Shown one piece after another: positions 35,023-42,362 of a stretch of 64,000 bases of DNA. The stretch comes from DATFDN01 sp963818885 (GTDB lineage Bacteria > Pseudomonadota > Alphaproteobacteria > Acetobacterales > Acetobacteraceae). Within the stretch, counting starts at the first letter, position 1, and each line of letters begins with the position of its first letter. The stretch spans positions 116,536-180,535 of the forward strand of contig CAWFTP010000002.1 of the NCBI GenBank assembly GCA_963818885.1, in the 5' to 3' direction. The position numbers and the translations under genes were made by a program. Under the pieces are notes generated by a model. That model did no database searches. It saw nothing but the letters and a program-made list of their open reading frames with translations, and had not been told where the DNA came from.

Positions 35023-35592
35023 ATGAGCGGCTTGTCCTCCCCTTCCAGCCTGTCGTTCCGGCGCCCGCGCAGCCACTGGGCGTGGTTCGTCGTTCTTGGC
35101 GTCCTGCAGATCCTGCTAGGCTTGTTCTGCTGGTTCGATGTCATCGTCGCGACCCTGGCGGGCGTCATCTTCATCGGCGCCGCACTGTTCGTGGGCGGCA
35201 TCCTGCAGATAATCCACGCCTTTTTCGACCGCGCCTGGGGCGGGTTCCTGCTACACCTGTTGGCAGGAATCCTCTACGCGATCGGTGGCCTGCTCATCAT
35301 GGCCGAGCCCGTCCAGGGCTCGATCATCATCACCCTTGTCCTGGCGATCGTGCTGATCGTCGCCGGCATTTCCCGCATTGTGCTCGCGGTGAGCCACTGG
35401 AGCATGGGCGGGTCCGGAATGCTCCTCATCGGCGGCATCATCAGCGTGCTGGTCGGTATCGTGCTCTACGTGACGCTGCCATGGTCAGGGCTGTGGGTCG
35501 TCGGGACGCTGATCGCGATCGAGCTGATCTTCCACGGTGCCGCCTGGATCGAGTTCGGCCTTTCGCTACGGCGGCTGCGGCTGACAGTGTAG
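35023..35592 (+). CDS. HdeD family acid-resistance-type membrane protein
   Basis: A 189-residue protein with six predicted transmembrane helices in three repeated pairs (WFVVLGVLQILLGLFCWF, ATLAGVIFIGAALFVGGILQIIHAF, GILYAIGGLLIM and others). The spacing and the GGILQIIHAF motif match HdeD/DUF308 proteins. The physiological role outside E. coli acid stress is unclear. Start MSGLSSPSS at 35023 lies 34 bases after the sulfoxide-reductase stop. The earlier open frame is overlap. Confidence 0.88.
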   Translation: MSGLSSPSSLSFRRPRSHWAWFVVLGVLQILLGLFCWFDVIVATLAGVIFIGAALFVGGILQIIHAFFDRAWGGFLLHLLAGILYAIGGLLIMAEPVQGSIIITLVLAIVLIVAGISRIVLAVSHWSMGGSGMLLIGGIISVLVGIVLYVTLPWSGLWVVGTLIAIELIFHGAAWIEFGLSLRRLRLTV

Positions 35593-35617
35593 GGGAACTC
35601 GCGCTCTTCCCCCCGAA

Positions 35618-35655
35618 CACCCCTCCCTTCGCGGGAGGGGGACTGGGGAGGGGTG
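35618..35655. repeat. Nested palindromic intergenic element, possible bidirectional terminator
   Basis: CACCCCTCCC at 35618-35627 is perfectly complementary to GGGAGGGGTG at 35646-35655. Alternatively CCCTCCC at 35621-35627 pairs with GGGAGGG at 35633-35639 around TTCGC, so two competing hairpins are possible. It sits between convergent genes (HdeD-like, plus; SDR, minus), consistent with a terminator or a dispersed high-GC intergenic repeat. No T-run is present. Confidence 0.5.
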
Positions 35656-35666
35656 CCGGAAAACCC

Positions 35667-36578
35667 CTACAGCGGATCCCAGGAGAACACGTCGCCTGAG
35701 CGGTCGAGTGGCATGAACGAGCCCTTCAGCGCCGGCAGGGCGTGCTCGGCGATCGACTCCGGGGTCCAGCCCTCGTTGCGGTGCACGTAGCGGATGGGAC
35801 GCGGGGAACTGAACAGGATTAGCTCGTTCATCCTGGTGCCGAAGACCTGCCCGCTGACCTCCTTCGCGGCGTCGGAGGCGAGGAACACCGCCATCGGCGC
35901 GTTCTTGTCGGGCGTCATCGCCTTGATCTTCTCGACCCGCGCCTGCTGCTCGGGGGTCGTCGCCGGGATCGAGCTGGTCATGCGGCTCCAGGCGAACGGG
36001 GCGATGCAGTTGGAGCGTACGTTGTAGCGCTTCATGTCGAGCGCGATCGACTTCGAGAGCGCGGTGATCCCGAGCTTCGCGGCGGCGTAGTTCGCTTGGC
36101 CGAAATTACCGATCAACCCCGACGTGCTGGTGATATGGACATAGGCGCCGCTCTCCTGCTTGCGGAAATGTTCGGCGGCGGCGCGGCTCACGAAAAACGT
36201 GCCGTTCAGGTGCACGCCGATGACCGACAGCCAGTCCTCCGCCGTCATCTTGTGGAAGATCACGTCGCGCAGGATGCCGGCGTTGTTCACCACGATGTCG
36301 ATGCGGCCGAAATGGTCCATCGCCGCCTGCACGATCTTCTGCGCCGAGCCCCAGTCGGCGACCGACTGAGTGTTGATCTCCGCCTTGCCGCCGCGCTGCT
36401 CGATCAGCTGCTTGGTCTGCTGCGCCGGGGTCGCCGAGCCACCCTCCCCAGACAACGAGGCGCCGACGTCGTTGATGATCACCTTGGCGCCCGCTCCCGC
36501 CATCATGACAGCGATCTCGCGCCCGATCCCGCCCCCCGAGCCGGTGACCACCGCCACCTTGCCGTCCAGCATGCCCAT
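35667..36578 (-). CDS. SDR family 3-hydroxyacyl-CoA dehydrogenase-like oxidoreductase
   Basis: A 303-residue classical-type short-chain dehydrogenase. The cofactor motif TGSGGGIG sits near residue 12, NNAG near 102, and the catalytic Ser and YAAAK lie around TSTSGLIGNFGQANYAAAK. A C-terminal extension (MPLDRSGDVFSWDPL) is like the bacterial homologues of the 17-beta-HSD4 (R)-3-hydroxyacyl-CoA dehydrogenase domain. A role in beta-oxidation is likely but not proven. The start MGMLDGKVAVV has GAGGGAGG immediately upstream. It is followed on the 3' side by a palindromic element. Confidence 0.9.
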   Translation of the reverse strand: MGMLDGKVAVVTGSGGGIGREIAVMMAGAGAKVIINDVGASLSGEGGSATPAQQTKQLIEQRGGKAEINTQSVADWGSAQKIVQAAMDHFGRIDIVVNNAGILRDVIFHKMTAEDWLSVIGVHLNGTFFVSRAAAEHFRKQESGAYVHITSTSGLIGNFGQANYAAAKLGITALSKSIALDMKRYNVRSNCIAPFAWSRMTSSIPATTPEQQARVEKIKAMTPDKNAPMAVFLASDAAKEVSGQVFGTRMNELILFSSPRPIRYVHRNEGWTPESIAEHALPALKGSFMPLDRSGDVFSWDPL

Positions 36579-36846
36579 CGTTGCCTCCCTCGTTACCATG
36601 GAGGCGTGAGGTTAGGCGGCGGCTGGAAAGATGGCCAGACCGTGCGGGCGGGCGTTCGCCGCGATCAGATCCCCGCGTACCACGCGTATTCCCATTCTCA
36701 TGCGAGGAAGAAATGCCCGCGCCAGCGCCGTCTCGGCAGATCGTCTCCTTCGACATCGACGCGAGCCCTCCATGATGGCGCGGGTCGGGAGCCAGCATCT
36801 CGGCTCTCGGCTCGACCATCATGCTCATGGATGACGCTGCCGGAGG

Positions 36847-37431
36847 TTACTTCGGAACCAAGACCGAATTCACCACCTGGATCACCCCGTTCGACTGCAT
36901 CACGTTCGGAATGGTGATCTCGGCGACGCCGCTCTTGGCGCCCTCCACGTAGACGTGGCCGTTATCCATCGTAAGGGTTAGGTCCTCGCCCTCGACCGTC
37001 TTCAGCATCGCCTTGCCGTGGCCTTCCCGGATCATCTTCATCATGTCCTGGGTCGTGTGGGTGCCCGGCACGACGTGATAGGTGAGAATCTTGGTCAGCA
37101 TCGCCTTGTTTTCGGGTTTGAGGAGCGTGTCGACGGTACCGGGCGGCAGCTTCGCGAACGCCTCGTTGGTCGGCGCGAACACGGTGAACGGCCCGGGGCC
37201 TTCCAGCGTGTCGACCAGCCCGGCGGCCTTCACCGCCGCGACCAGCGTGGTGTGATCCTTCGAGTTCACCGCGTTCTGGATGATGTTCTTCGACGGATAC
37301 ATCGGCGCGCCGCCGACCATCACGGTCTGCTCGGACGACATCGGCGTCGTTTGGGCGAGCGCCGGCACGAGAGGCACGGCCGCGGGAAGCACGAAGGCGG
37401 CGCCGGCGAGAAGCGCTAGGGTGAATTGCAT
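36847..37431 (-). CDS. Fasciclin (FAS1) domain secreted protein
   Basis: A 194-residue protein with a signal peptide (MQFTLALLAGAAFVLP... ALAQ) and one FAS1 domain: VFAPTNEAFAKLP (H1), ILTYHVVPG (YH motif) and the terminal GVIQVVNSVLVPK (H2). FAS1 proteins mediate adhesion or matrix contact. Family length is normal. It is monocistronic, with about 270 bp of sequence lacking a gene downstream (36579-36846), where I see nothing recognisable. Confidence 0.92.
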   Translation of the reverse strand: MQFTLALLAGAAFVLPAAVPLVPALAQTTPMSSEQTVMVGGAPMYPSKNIIQNAVNSKDHTTLVAAVKAAGLVDTLEGPGPFTVFAPTNEAFAKLPPGTVDTLLKPENKAMLTKILTYHVVPGTHTTQDMMKMIREGHGKAMLKTVEGEDLTLTMDNGHVYVEGAKSGVAEITIPNVMQSNGVIQVVNSVLVPK

Positions 37432-37536
37432 GTGGCAAATCTCCTGGACGTCACCGCGTCGATGCGCGGGTCATCCTGGATACGGGCCGCATCGACGACT
37501 GGATGCGGCGGGATGGCTATTTCCCGCCCGGCCATC

Positions 37537-38502
37537 TCACGTATGCGCGAGGCGCCATGCCGAGCCCAGCAGATCGAATAGATCGAGCAGTCGCGCGACG
37601 TAGTGATCATGCACCGCGAAGGCCGCCGCGCGCGGATCGAGCATCTGCCTCTCGAGCGCGGCCAGCATGCGCCGAAGGCGCCGCTCGTGCAGTCCGAGAC
37701 GGCGCTGCACCGGATCGGCGAGGATGCCGGCAAACGCGGCCGCACCGGCGGCGGCGAGCATCAGGCCACCGGTGAGGGAGGTCATCAGCGCGGCCGAGGG
37801 CGCCGCCGGGAACGCACCGTACCACAATCCCCCCAGCCCCGTACCCAAGGGAAATGAGGCGATCGCGCTCTGCTGGGCCAGCACCGAAGCGAGCGCGGGG
37901 CCGAGCGATATCGCGCCCGGCGTGAGCTGTTTGACGGCGAGCGCACCGGTTCCGAGCGTCAGCAGCGACGTGGTGATCTCCGCCGCTGCCGCGCGCGTGG
38001 CCGCGTAGCTTGTCATCGCCTCGGCAAGCCGCGCCCGGAACACCGGATCGTCGCCTTGCGCCCCGACCGGGGCAAGCAGGTCGGCTGCCGCCTCGCTGAT
38101 CGACGGCCCGGAGAGGATGGTCTCCGCAAGCGCGTCGCGCGTGGCGAGGCGGCACTTCTGCCGGCATGGCAGCTCCAGGAGGTCGGTGATGACGAGCCAC
38201 TCCAATTCGCGCGCCACGTCGGTGCGCAGCAGCATGCTTCGCCGCGCGGCGAGGCGCGCGAGACGCTCCGCGCCGAGCTTCCCGGCAGCCAGGCCCGCCG
38301 CCTTCATGGCTGCGTGAGGCGCGGCGAGGGCCAGGTTGGCCGGCGCGCGAAGGATGTCGCGGCCCAGCGCGGCACGATGCAGCTTGAGCGTGCCGCGCAA
38401 CGAGAAGTGCCGGTCAACGAACGGACGCACCCGGGTGCGCCGGTCGGCGAAGTAGCGTCCGATCCCCTGCTTCACAGCCTCCGCCGCGATGGCTTCGTCC
38501 AT
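37537..38502 (-). CDS. Uncharacterised protein with hydrophobic segments (possibly DUF6635-like)
   Basis: A 321-residue protein starting MDEAIAAEAVKQGIGRYFADRR. It contains FVDRHFSLRGTLKLHRAALGRDILRAPANLALA, then a charged helical part, and two Gly/Ala-rich hydrophobic stretches near residues 190-260 (LMTSLTGGLMLAAAGAAAFAGIL). I recall similar proteins under DUF6635 but cannot verify that. It is divergent from the large glycosyltransferase across 45 bp. The longer upstream reading frame is antisense to that gene and was discarded. Confidence 0.7.
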   Translation of the reverse strand: MDEAIAAEAVKQGIGRYFADRRTRVRPFVDRHFSLRGTLKLHRAALGRDILRAPANLALAAPHAAMKAAGLAAGKLGAERLARLAARRSMLLRTDVARELEWLVITDLLELPCRQKCRLATRDALAETILSGPSISEAAADLLAPVGAQGDDPVFRARLAEAMTSYAATRAAAAEITTSLLTLGTGALAVKQLTPGAISLGPALASVLAQQSAIASFPLGTGLGGLWYGAFPAAPSAALMTSLTGGLMLAAAGAAAFAGILADPVQRRLGLHERRLRRMLAALERQMLDPRAAAFAVHDHYVARLLDLFDLLGSAWRLAHT

Positions 38503-38547
38503 GCCACCTATCTGGGCGCGCGACCCGATGCTAACAGGCGCCGCCCC

Positions 38548-40584
38548 ATGATTGAGATGACCCTCCTGCCCGCCCGCAACGCCAATCGGCTGTTCGCGGG
38601 TGAGGTGCCCGCGAGCCTCAATGGAAGCTGGTGCGCGCTGCGCCTGCCGATGACCGGCGGGCCGGATGCACGCGCCGTGCTTGTGCTCGATCTCGGAGAG
38701 GAAATGACGATCACCGCCGCCCTCGCGCCCGGCTTCGGCGGCGTCGCACGCTCCCTGATCTTCATGCCGCACGACGCGCGCGAACTGCGGGTCGAGCTGC
38801 TGGGAACTGCGCACGCGCCCAAGCGCCTGCAATTGGCGCTCCGCCCGCTCGGGCGGTTCGGCGCGGCACGACGGCTGTTCGCCCGGGCCCCGCTGCCGAC
38901 GCTGCGCGCGGCGCTGGGCGGGCGTGCCGGGCGTCAGCGGCGGGTGCGGGCAGCGCTCGCGCGGGCGAGCGGAGAGCCGCCGCCGGTCTCCTACCGGCTG
39001 TGGACGGCGCTGTTCGACCATTGGCCGGAGGATGAGGTGACGCGCCTCGCCGCCAACGGGCACACCGGCATCCTCGCCGTGCTGCTCTGCGCGGACGGCG
39101 TGGACAGCGCGCCCGCCCGGGCGAGCCGCGATGCGCTCGCCGCGCAAGTCATGGCGGTCCGCACGCTCGCCTTGCCGCATGGCGCGCCTTTGGCCGCCGC
39201 CCTCGATGGCGCCGCCGAGCCGTATGTCGCGCTCCTTCAGGCCGGCGAGATCGTCCCCCCGCATGCGAGCGCGCTGCTCGGCGCCTGGATCGCCCACCAT
39301 GGCACGGCGGACGCCCTGTGCGCCGACGAGGATGCGCTCGACGAAAACGGCATCCGCGGCGCTCCTTTGTTCAAGCCCGAGCCCAACCGGGCGCTCATGC
39401 TCTCGGGAACACTCACACGCGGGTTGTGGCTGTTCCGCCGCGACTGGCTTGCCGCGAACGCGCCGCAGACCGCCGGCTGGGCGGAGGCGCTGCGGCTCGA
39501 CCTGTGGCTTCGCCTGTATGAGGCGGGATGGCGCGCGACGAGCCGCCGTGTGCCGTTCATCCTGACCCATCGGCGTCACGACGCGGAGACCGCGCCGATG
39601 GCCGCGATCGAGACCGCGGTGCAAGCCCACTTCGCCCGCCTCGATGCGTCGGTCCGGATCACGCCTCGCGCCGGCGCGCTGCGCGTCAGCCCGCTGCTTC
39701 CCGCCGCATCGGAACGTTCGGTCGCCCTGATGGTCCCCTCGACCTTGCGCCCGGCGCATGTGCGGCGCTGTCTGCGCGCGGTGCTGGAGAAGACCGAACA
39801 CGCCGCCTTCGAGGTGCTGGTCGTCGTCTCACAATGCGCGCCGCTCGACGCCGAGCAGCGTGCGACGCTCGCCGCGATCGGCGAGCATCCGCGGCTCCGG
39901 GTGCTGCCGCTCCCCGTCGAGCGCTTCAACTTCTCGGCGGCGAACAACTTCGCCGCGAGCCGGAGCGGAGCGGAGTTTCTGTGTCTGCTCAACGACGACG
40001 TGGCGCCGCTCGCGCCGGACTGGCTCGACGCCATGCTCGGCCATTTCGCCGATCCGGCGGTCGGCGCAGTCGGCGCGAAGCTACTCTATGAGAATGGGAC
40101 CGTGCAGCACGGCGGGATCATCCTGGGCCTCGCCGGACTGGCGGAGCACACCAATCGCGGGCTGGCACGCGACGCACCTGGCTACGCCGGCCGCGCGCTG
40201 CTGGACCAGGAGGTGTCGGCCGCGACCGGCGCCTGCCTGCTGGTCCGGCGCAGCGCCTACGAGGCGGTCGGCGGGATGGACGAGAGCTTTCCCATCGCCT
40301 TCAACGACGTCGATTTCTGCCTCAAGCTGCGCGAGGCGGGGCATCGGATCGTGCTCTGTGCCCAGGCCGAGCTGGTGCACTACGAGTTGCTGTCGCTCGG
40401 CCATCATTTCTCGGGCGAGCGGGCGGCGAAGGAGCGGGAGGAGGTGCGCCGGATGCGCCAGCGCTGGGCGAAAATCGTGGCCGAGGACCCGTTCCACAAC
40501 CCCAACCTGTCGCTCACGCGCGGGCAGGAATGGGCGCTCGCTTTCCCGCCGCGGGCGCGCAAGCTGCTGTTGCCGGAGGGTTAG
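38548..40584 (+). CDS. Large family 2 glycosyltransferase
   Basis: A 678-residue protein. The N-terminal 360 residues are poorly conserved (ADEDALDENG near 270 resembles an extra degenerate GT-A domain). The C-terminal GT2 domain has VALMVPSTLRPAHVRRCLRAVL, the metal-site CLLNDDVAPLAPDWLDAML, the acceptor-side SAATGACLLVRRSAYEAVGGMDE and FNDVDFCLKLREAG. This pattern is typical of O-antigen or exopolysaccharide transferases. ATG 38548 is the first in-frame start after the divergent gene. The open frame upstream to 38056 is shadow. plsY begins 3 bases after its stop. Confidence 0.9.
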   Translation: MIEMTLLPARNANRLFAGEVPASLNGSWCALRLPMTGGPDARAVLVLDLGEEMTITAALAPGFGGVARSLIFMPHDARELRVELLGTAHAPKRLQLALRPLGRFGAARRLFARAPLPTLRAALGGRAGRQRRVRAALARASGEPPPVSYRLWTALFDHWPEDEVTRLAANGHTGILAVLLCADGVDSAPARASRDALAAQVMAVRTLALPHGAPLAAALDGAAEPYVALLQAGEIVPPHASALLGAWIAHHGTADALCADEDALDENGIRGAPLFKPEPNRALMLSGTLTRGLWLFRRDWLAANAPQTAGWAEALRLDLWLRLYEAGWRATSRRVPFILTHRRHDAETAPMAAIETAVQAHFARLDASVRITPRAGALRVSPLLPAASERSVALMVPSTLRPAHVRRCLRAVLEKTEHAAFEVLVVVSQCAPLDAEQRATLAAIGEHPRLRVLPLPVERFNFSAANNFAASRSGAEFLCLLNDDVAPLAPDWLDAMLGHFADPAVGAVGAKLLYENGTVQHGGIILGLAGLAEHTNRGLARDAPGYAGRALLDQEVSAATGACLLVRRSAYEAVGGMDESFPIAFNDVDFCLKLREAGHRIVLCAQAELVHYELLSLGHHFSGERAAKEREEVRRMRQRWAKIVAEDPFHNPNLSLTRGQEWALAFPPRARKLLLPEG

Positions 40585-40587
40585 CCG

Positions 40588-41169
40588 ATGGCCCCCGCCT
40601 GGATCGTGCTCGGCTATGCCTTGGGCTCCATCCCCTTCGGCCTGCTGCTGACCCGCATCGCCGGCCTGGGCGACGTCCGCGCGATCGGCTCGGGCAGTAT
40701 CGGCGCGACCAACGTGCTGCGCACCGGTCGCAAGGGGCTCGCCGGTGCGACGCTGCTGCTCGATGCGCTGAAGGGGGTCGCGGCGGTGCTGATCGCTTCC
40801 CGCTTCGGCGGCCACCAGGCCGCGCTCTGGGCAGGCGGCGGCGCCGTGCTCGGGCATCTCTTCCCGGTCTGGCTTGGGTTCAAGGGCGGCAAGGGAGTGG
40901 CAACCGGGCTCGGCGTACTGCTTGGGATTGCCTGGCCCGTCGCGGTGCTGTGCTGCGCGGTCTGGCTGCTTGTCGCCGGCATCGCACGCCGTTCCTCGGC
41001 GGCCTCGCTCGCCGCCGTCGCGCTCGCGCCGGTCTTCGCGGTGTTCCTGGCCGACGGTGGGGTCGTTAAGCTCTCCTTGGCGATCGCCGTGCTTATCTTC
41101 GCGCGCCACCACGCCAATATCCGCCGCCTTCTGTCGGGACAGGAGCCCAGGATCGGCCTTGGGGCGTGA
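40588..41169 (+). CDS. plsY: Glycerol-3-phosphate acyltransferase PlsY
   Basis: A 193-residue inner-membrane acyltransferase that transfers acyl from acyl-phosphate to glycerol-3-phosphate, the first step of phospholipid synthesis. The three conserved loops are visible: GSGSIGATNVLRTG, LDALKG and HLFPVWLGFKGGKGVATGLG, with the terminal RHHANIRRLLSG. Five to seven membrane helices are expected. It is followed 16 bases later by dprA, a common alphaproteobacterial arrangement. Confidence 0.96.
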   Translation: MAPAWIVLGYALGSIPFGLLLTRIAGLGDVRAIGSGSIGATNVLRTGRKGLAGATLLLDALKGVAAVLIASRFGGHQAALWAGGGAVLGHLFPVWLGFKGGKGVATGLGVLLGIAWPVAVLCCAVWLLVAGIARRSSAASLAAVALAPVFAVFLADGGVVKLSLAIAVLIFARHHANIRRLLSGQEPRIGLGA

Positions 41170-41185
41170 GCCGCGAGGAGCCGCC

Positions 41186-42325
41186 ATGCCCGCCGCATTG
41201 CCGATCGATGCCCTGCGCCTCGCCCGCACCGAGGGGGTGGGACCGATCACCTATCGCCGGCTGCTCGCCCGCTACGGCACGCCGGCGCGCGCTCTCGACG
41301 GGCTGCCGGCGCTTGCCCGCTCGGGCGGACGCGACGAGCCGCCGCGCGTGCCGAGCGCGCCCGAGATGGAACGCGAACTCGATGCGCTGCACCGGCTAGG
41401 TGGTCGCTTCCTTGTCCTTGGCCAGCCTGGCTATCCGCCGCTGCTCTCCCTGCTCGACGACGCACCGCCGGTCATCGCGGTCCTCGGTGATATCGCGACG
41501 CTCCAGGACCGCGCCGTGGCCTTGGTAGGCGGGCGCAATGCCTCCGCCAATGGCCAGCGCATGGCCGAGCAGCTCGCCGAGGAGCTGGCCGCGGCCGGGC
41601 TCGTCGTTGTGTCCGGCCTCGCGCGCGGCATCGACGCCGCCGCCCATGCTGGCGCGCTACGCAAGGGGCGGACGGTCGCGGCCGTGGCGGGCGGCCTGGA
41701 CCACCCCTACCCGCCCGAGCACACGGACTTGCAGCGGCGGATCGCCGAGGGGGGCGCCGTGCTGACAGAGGCGCCGCTCGGCACCGTACCGCAGGCGCGG
41801 CACTTCCCTCGCCGCAACCGGCTGATCGCCGGCCTCTCGCTCGGGATCGTCGTCATCGAGGCCGCTCCCCGCTCGGGCAGCCTGATCACCGCCCGGCTCG
41901 GGCAAGAGACGGGACGGGAGCTGTTCGCTGTCCCCGGCTCGCCGCTCGACCCGCGTGCCAGGGGGTCGAATGACCTCATCCGGCAGGGCGCCCATCTGAC
42001 AGAGACTGCGGAGGACGTGATCGACAACCTGCCGGACCATCCACTCCGCTCCGGGCTTGCCCGAGCGCCCCTGTTCGCGCGGGGAGCCGAGGGCTTGAGA
42101 GAGCCGGAGCTCGGCTGGGAGGAGCCGCCGGAGGCGCCATCCAGCCTCGCGGAGGCCCGCGCCCAGGTAGTGGAGTTGCTGGATGCTTCCCCCATACCGG
42201 TTGACGATCTGGTGCGCCGCTGCCAGTTCTCCCCGGCCGCCGTGATGGCGGTTCTGCTCGAACTGGAGCTCGCCGGCCGGATCGAGACACTCTCGGGAGC
42301 ACGGGTCGCCCTCCTGGCGCCCTGA
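41186..42325 (+). CDS. dprA: DNA-processing protein DprA
   Basis: A 379-residue protein that loads RecA on incoming single-stranded DNA during transformation. An N-terminal helix-hairpin region (LARTEGVGPITYRRLLARYG) leads into the extended Rossmann fold (VALVGGRNASANGQRMAEQLAEEL, VVSGLARGIDAAAHAGAL, EAAPRSGSLITARLG). A C-terminal winged helix follows (VVELLDASPIPVDDLVRRC...). Start MPAALPIDALR has GAGGAG upstream. The frame is open from 40874 inside plsY, which is shadow. Confidence 0.95.
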   Translation: MPAALPIDALRLARTEGVGPITYRRLLARYGTPARALDGLPALARSGGRDEPPRVPSAPEMERELDALHRLGGRFLVLGQPGYPPLLSLLDDAPPVIAVLGDIATLQDRAVALVGGRNASANGQRMAEQLAEELAAAGLVVVSGLARGIDAAAHAGALRKGRTVAAVAGGLDHPYPPEHTDLQRRIAEGGAVLTEAPLGTVPQARHFPRRNRLIAGLSLGIVVIEAAPRSGSLITARLGQETGRELFAVPGSPLDPRARGSNDLIRQGAHLTETAEDVIDNLPDHPLRSGLARAPLFARGAEGLREPELGWEEPPEAPSSLAEARAQVVELLDASPIPVDDLVRRCQFSPAAVMAVLLELELAGRIETLSGARVALLAP

Positions 42326-42362
42326 GTCCCGGCCCGTGCCAGCGGCGGACGCATAGGACAGA

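Noticed and set aside
36579..36846. Possible small gene between the SDR and fasciclin genes
   Set aside because: Only short frames without ribosome sites or sensible composition.
37537..39801. Full-length 754-codon minus frame
   Set aside because: Only its 3' part (from 38502) is gene-like. The upstream part lies antisense to the large glycosyltransferase and reads as composition-driven noise.
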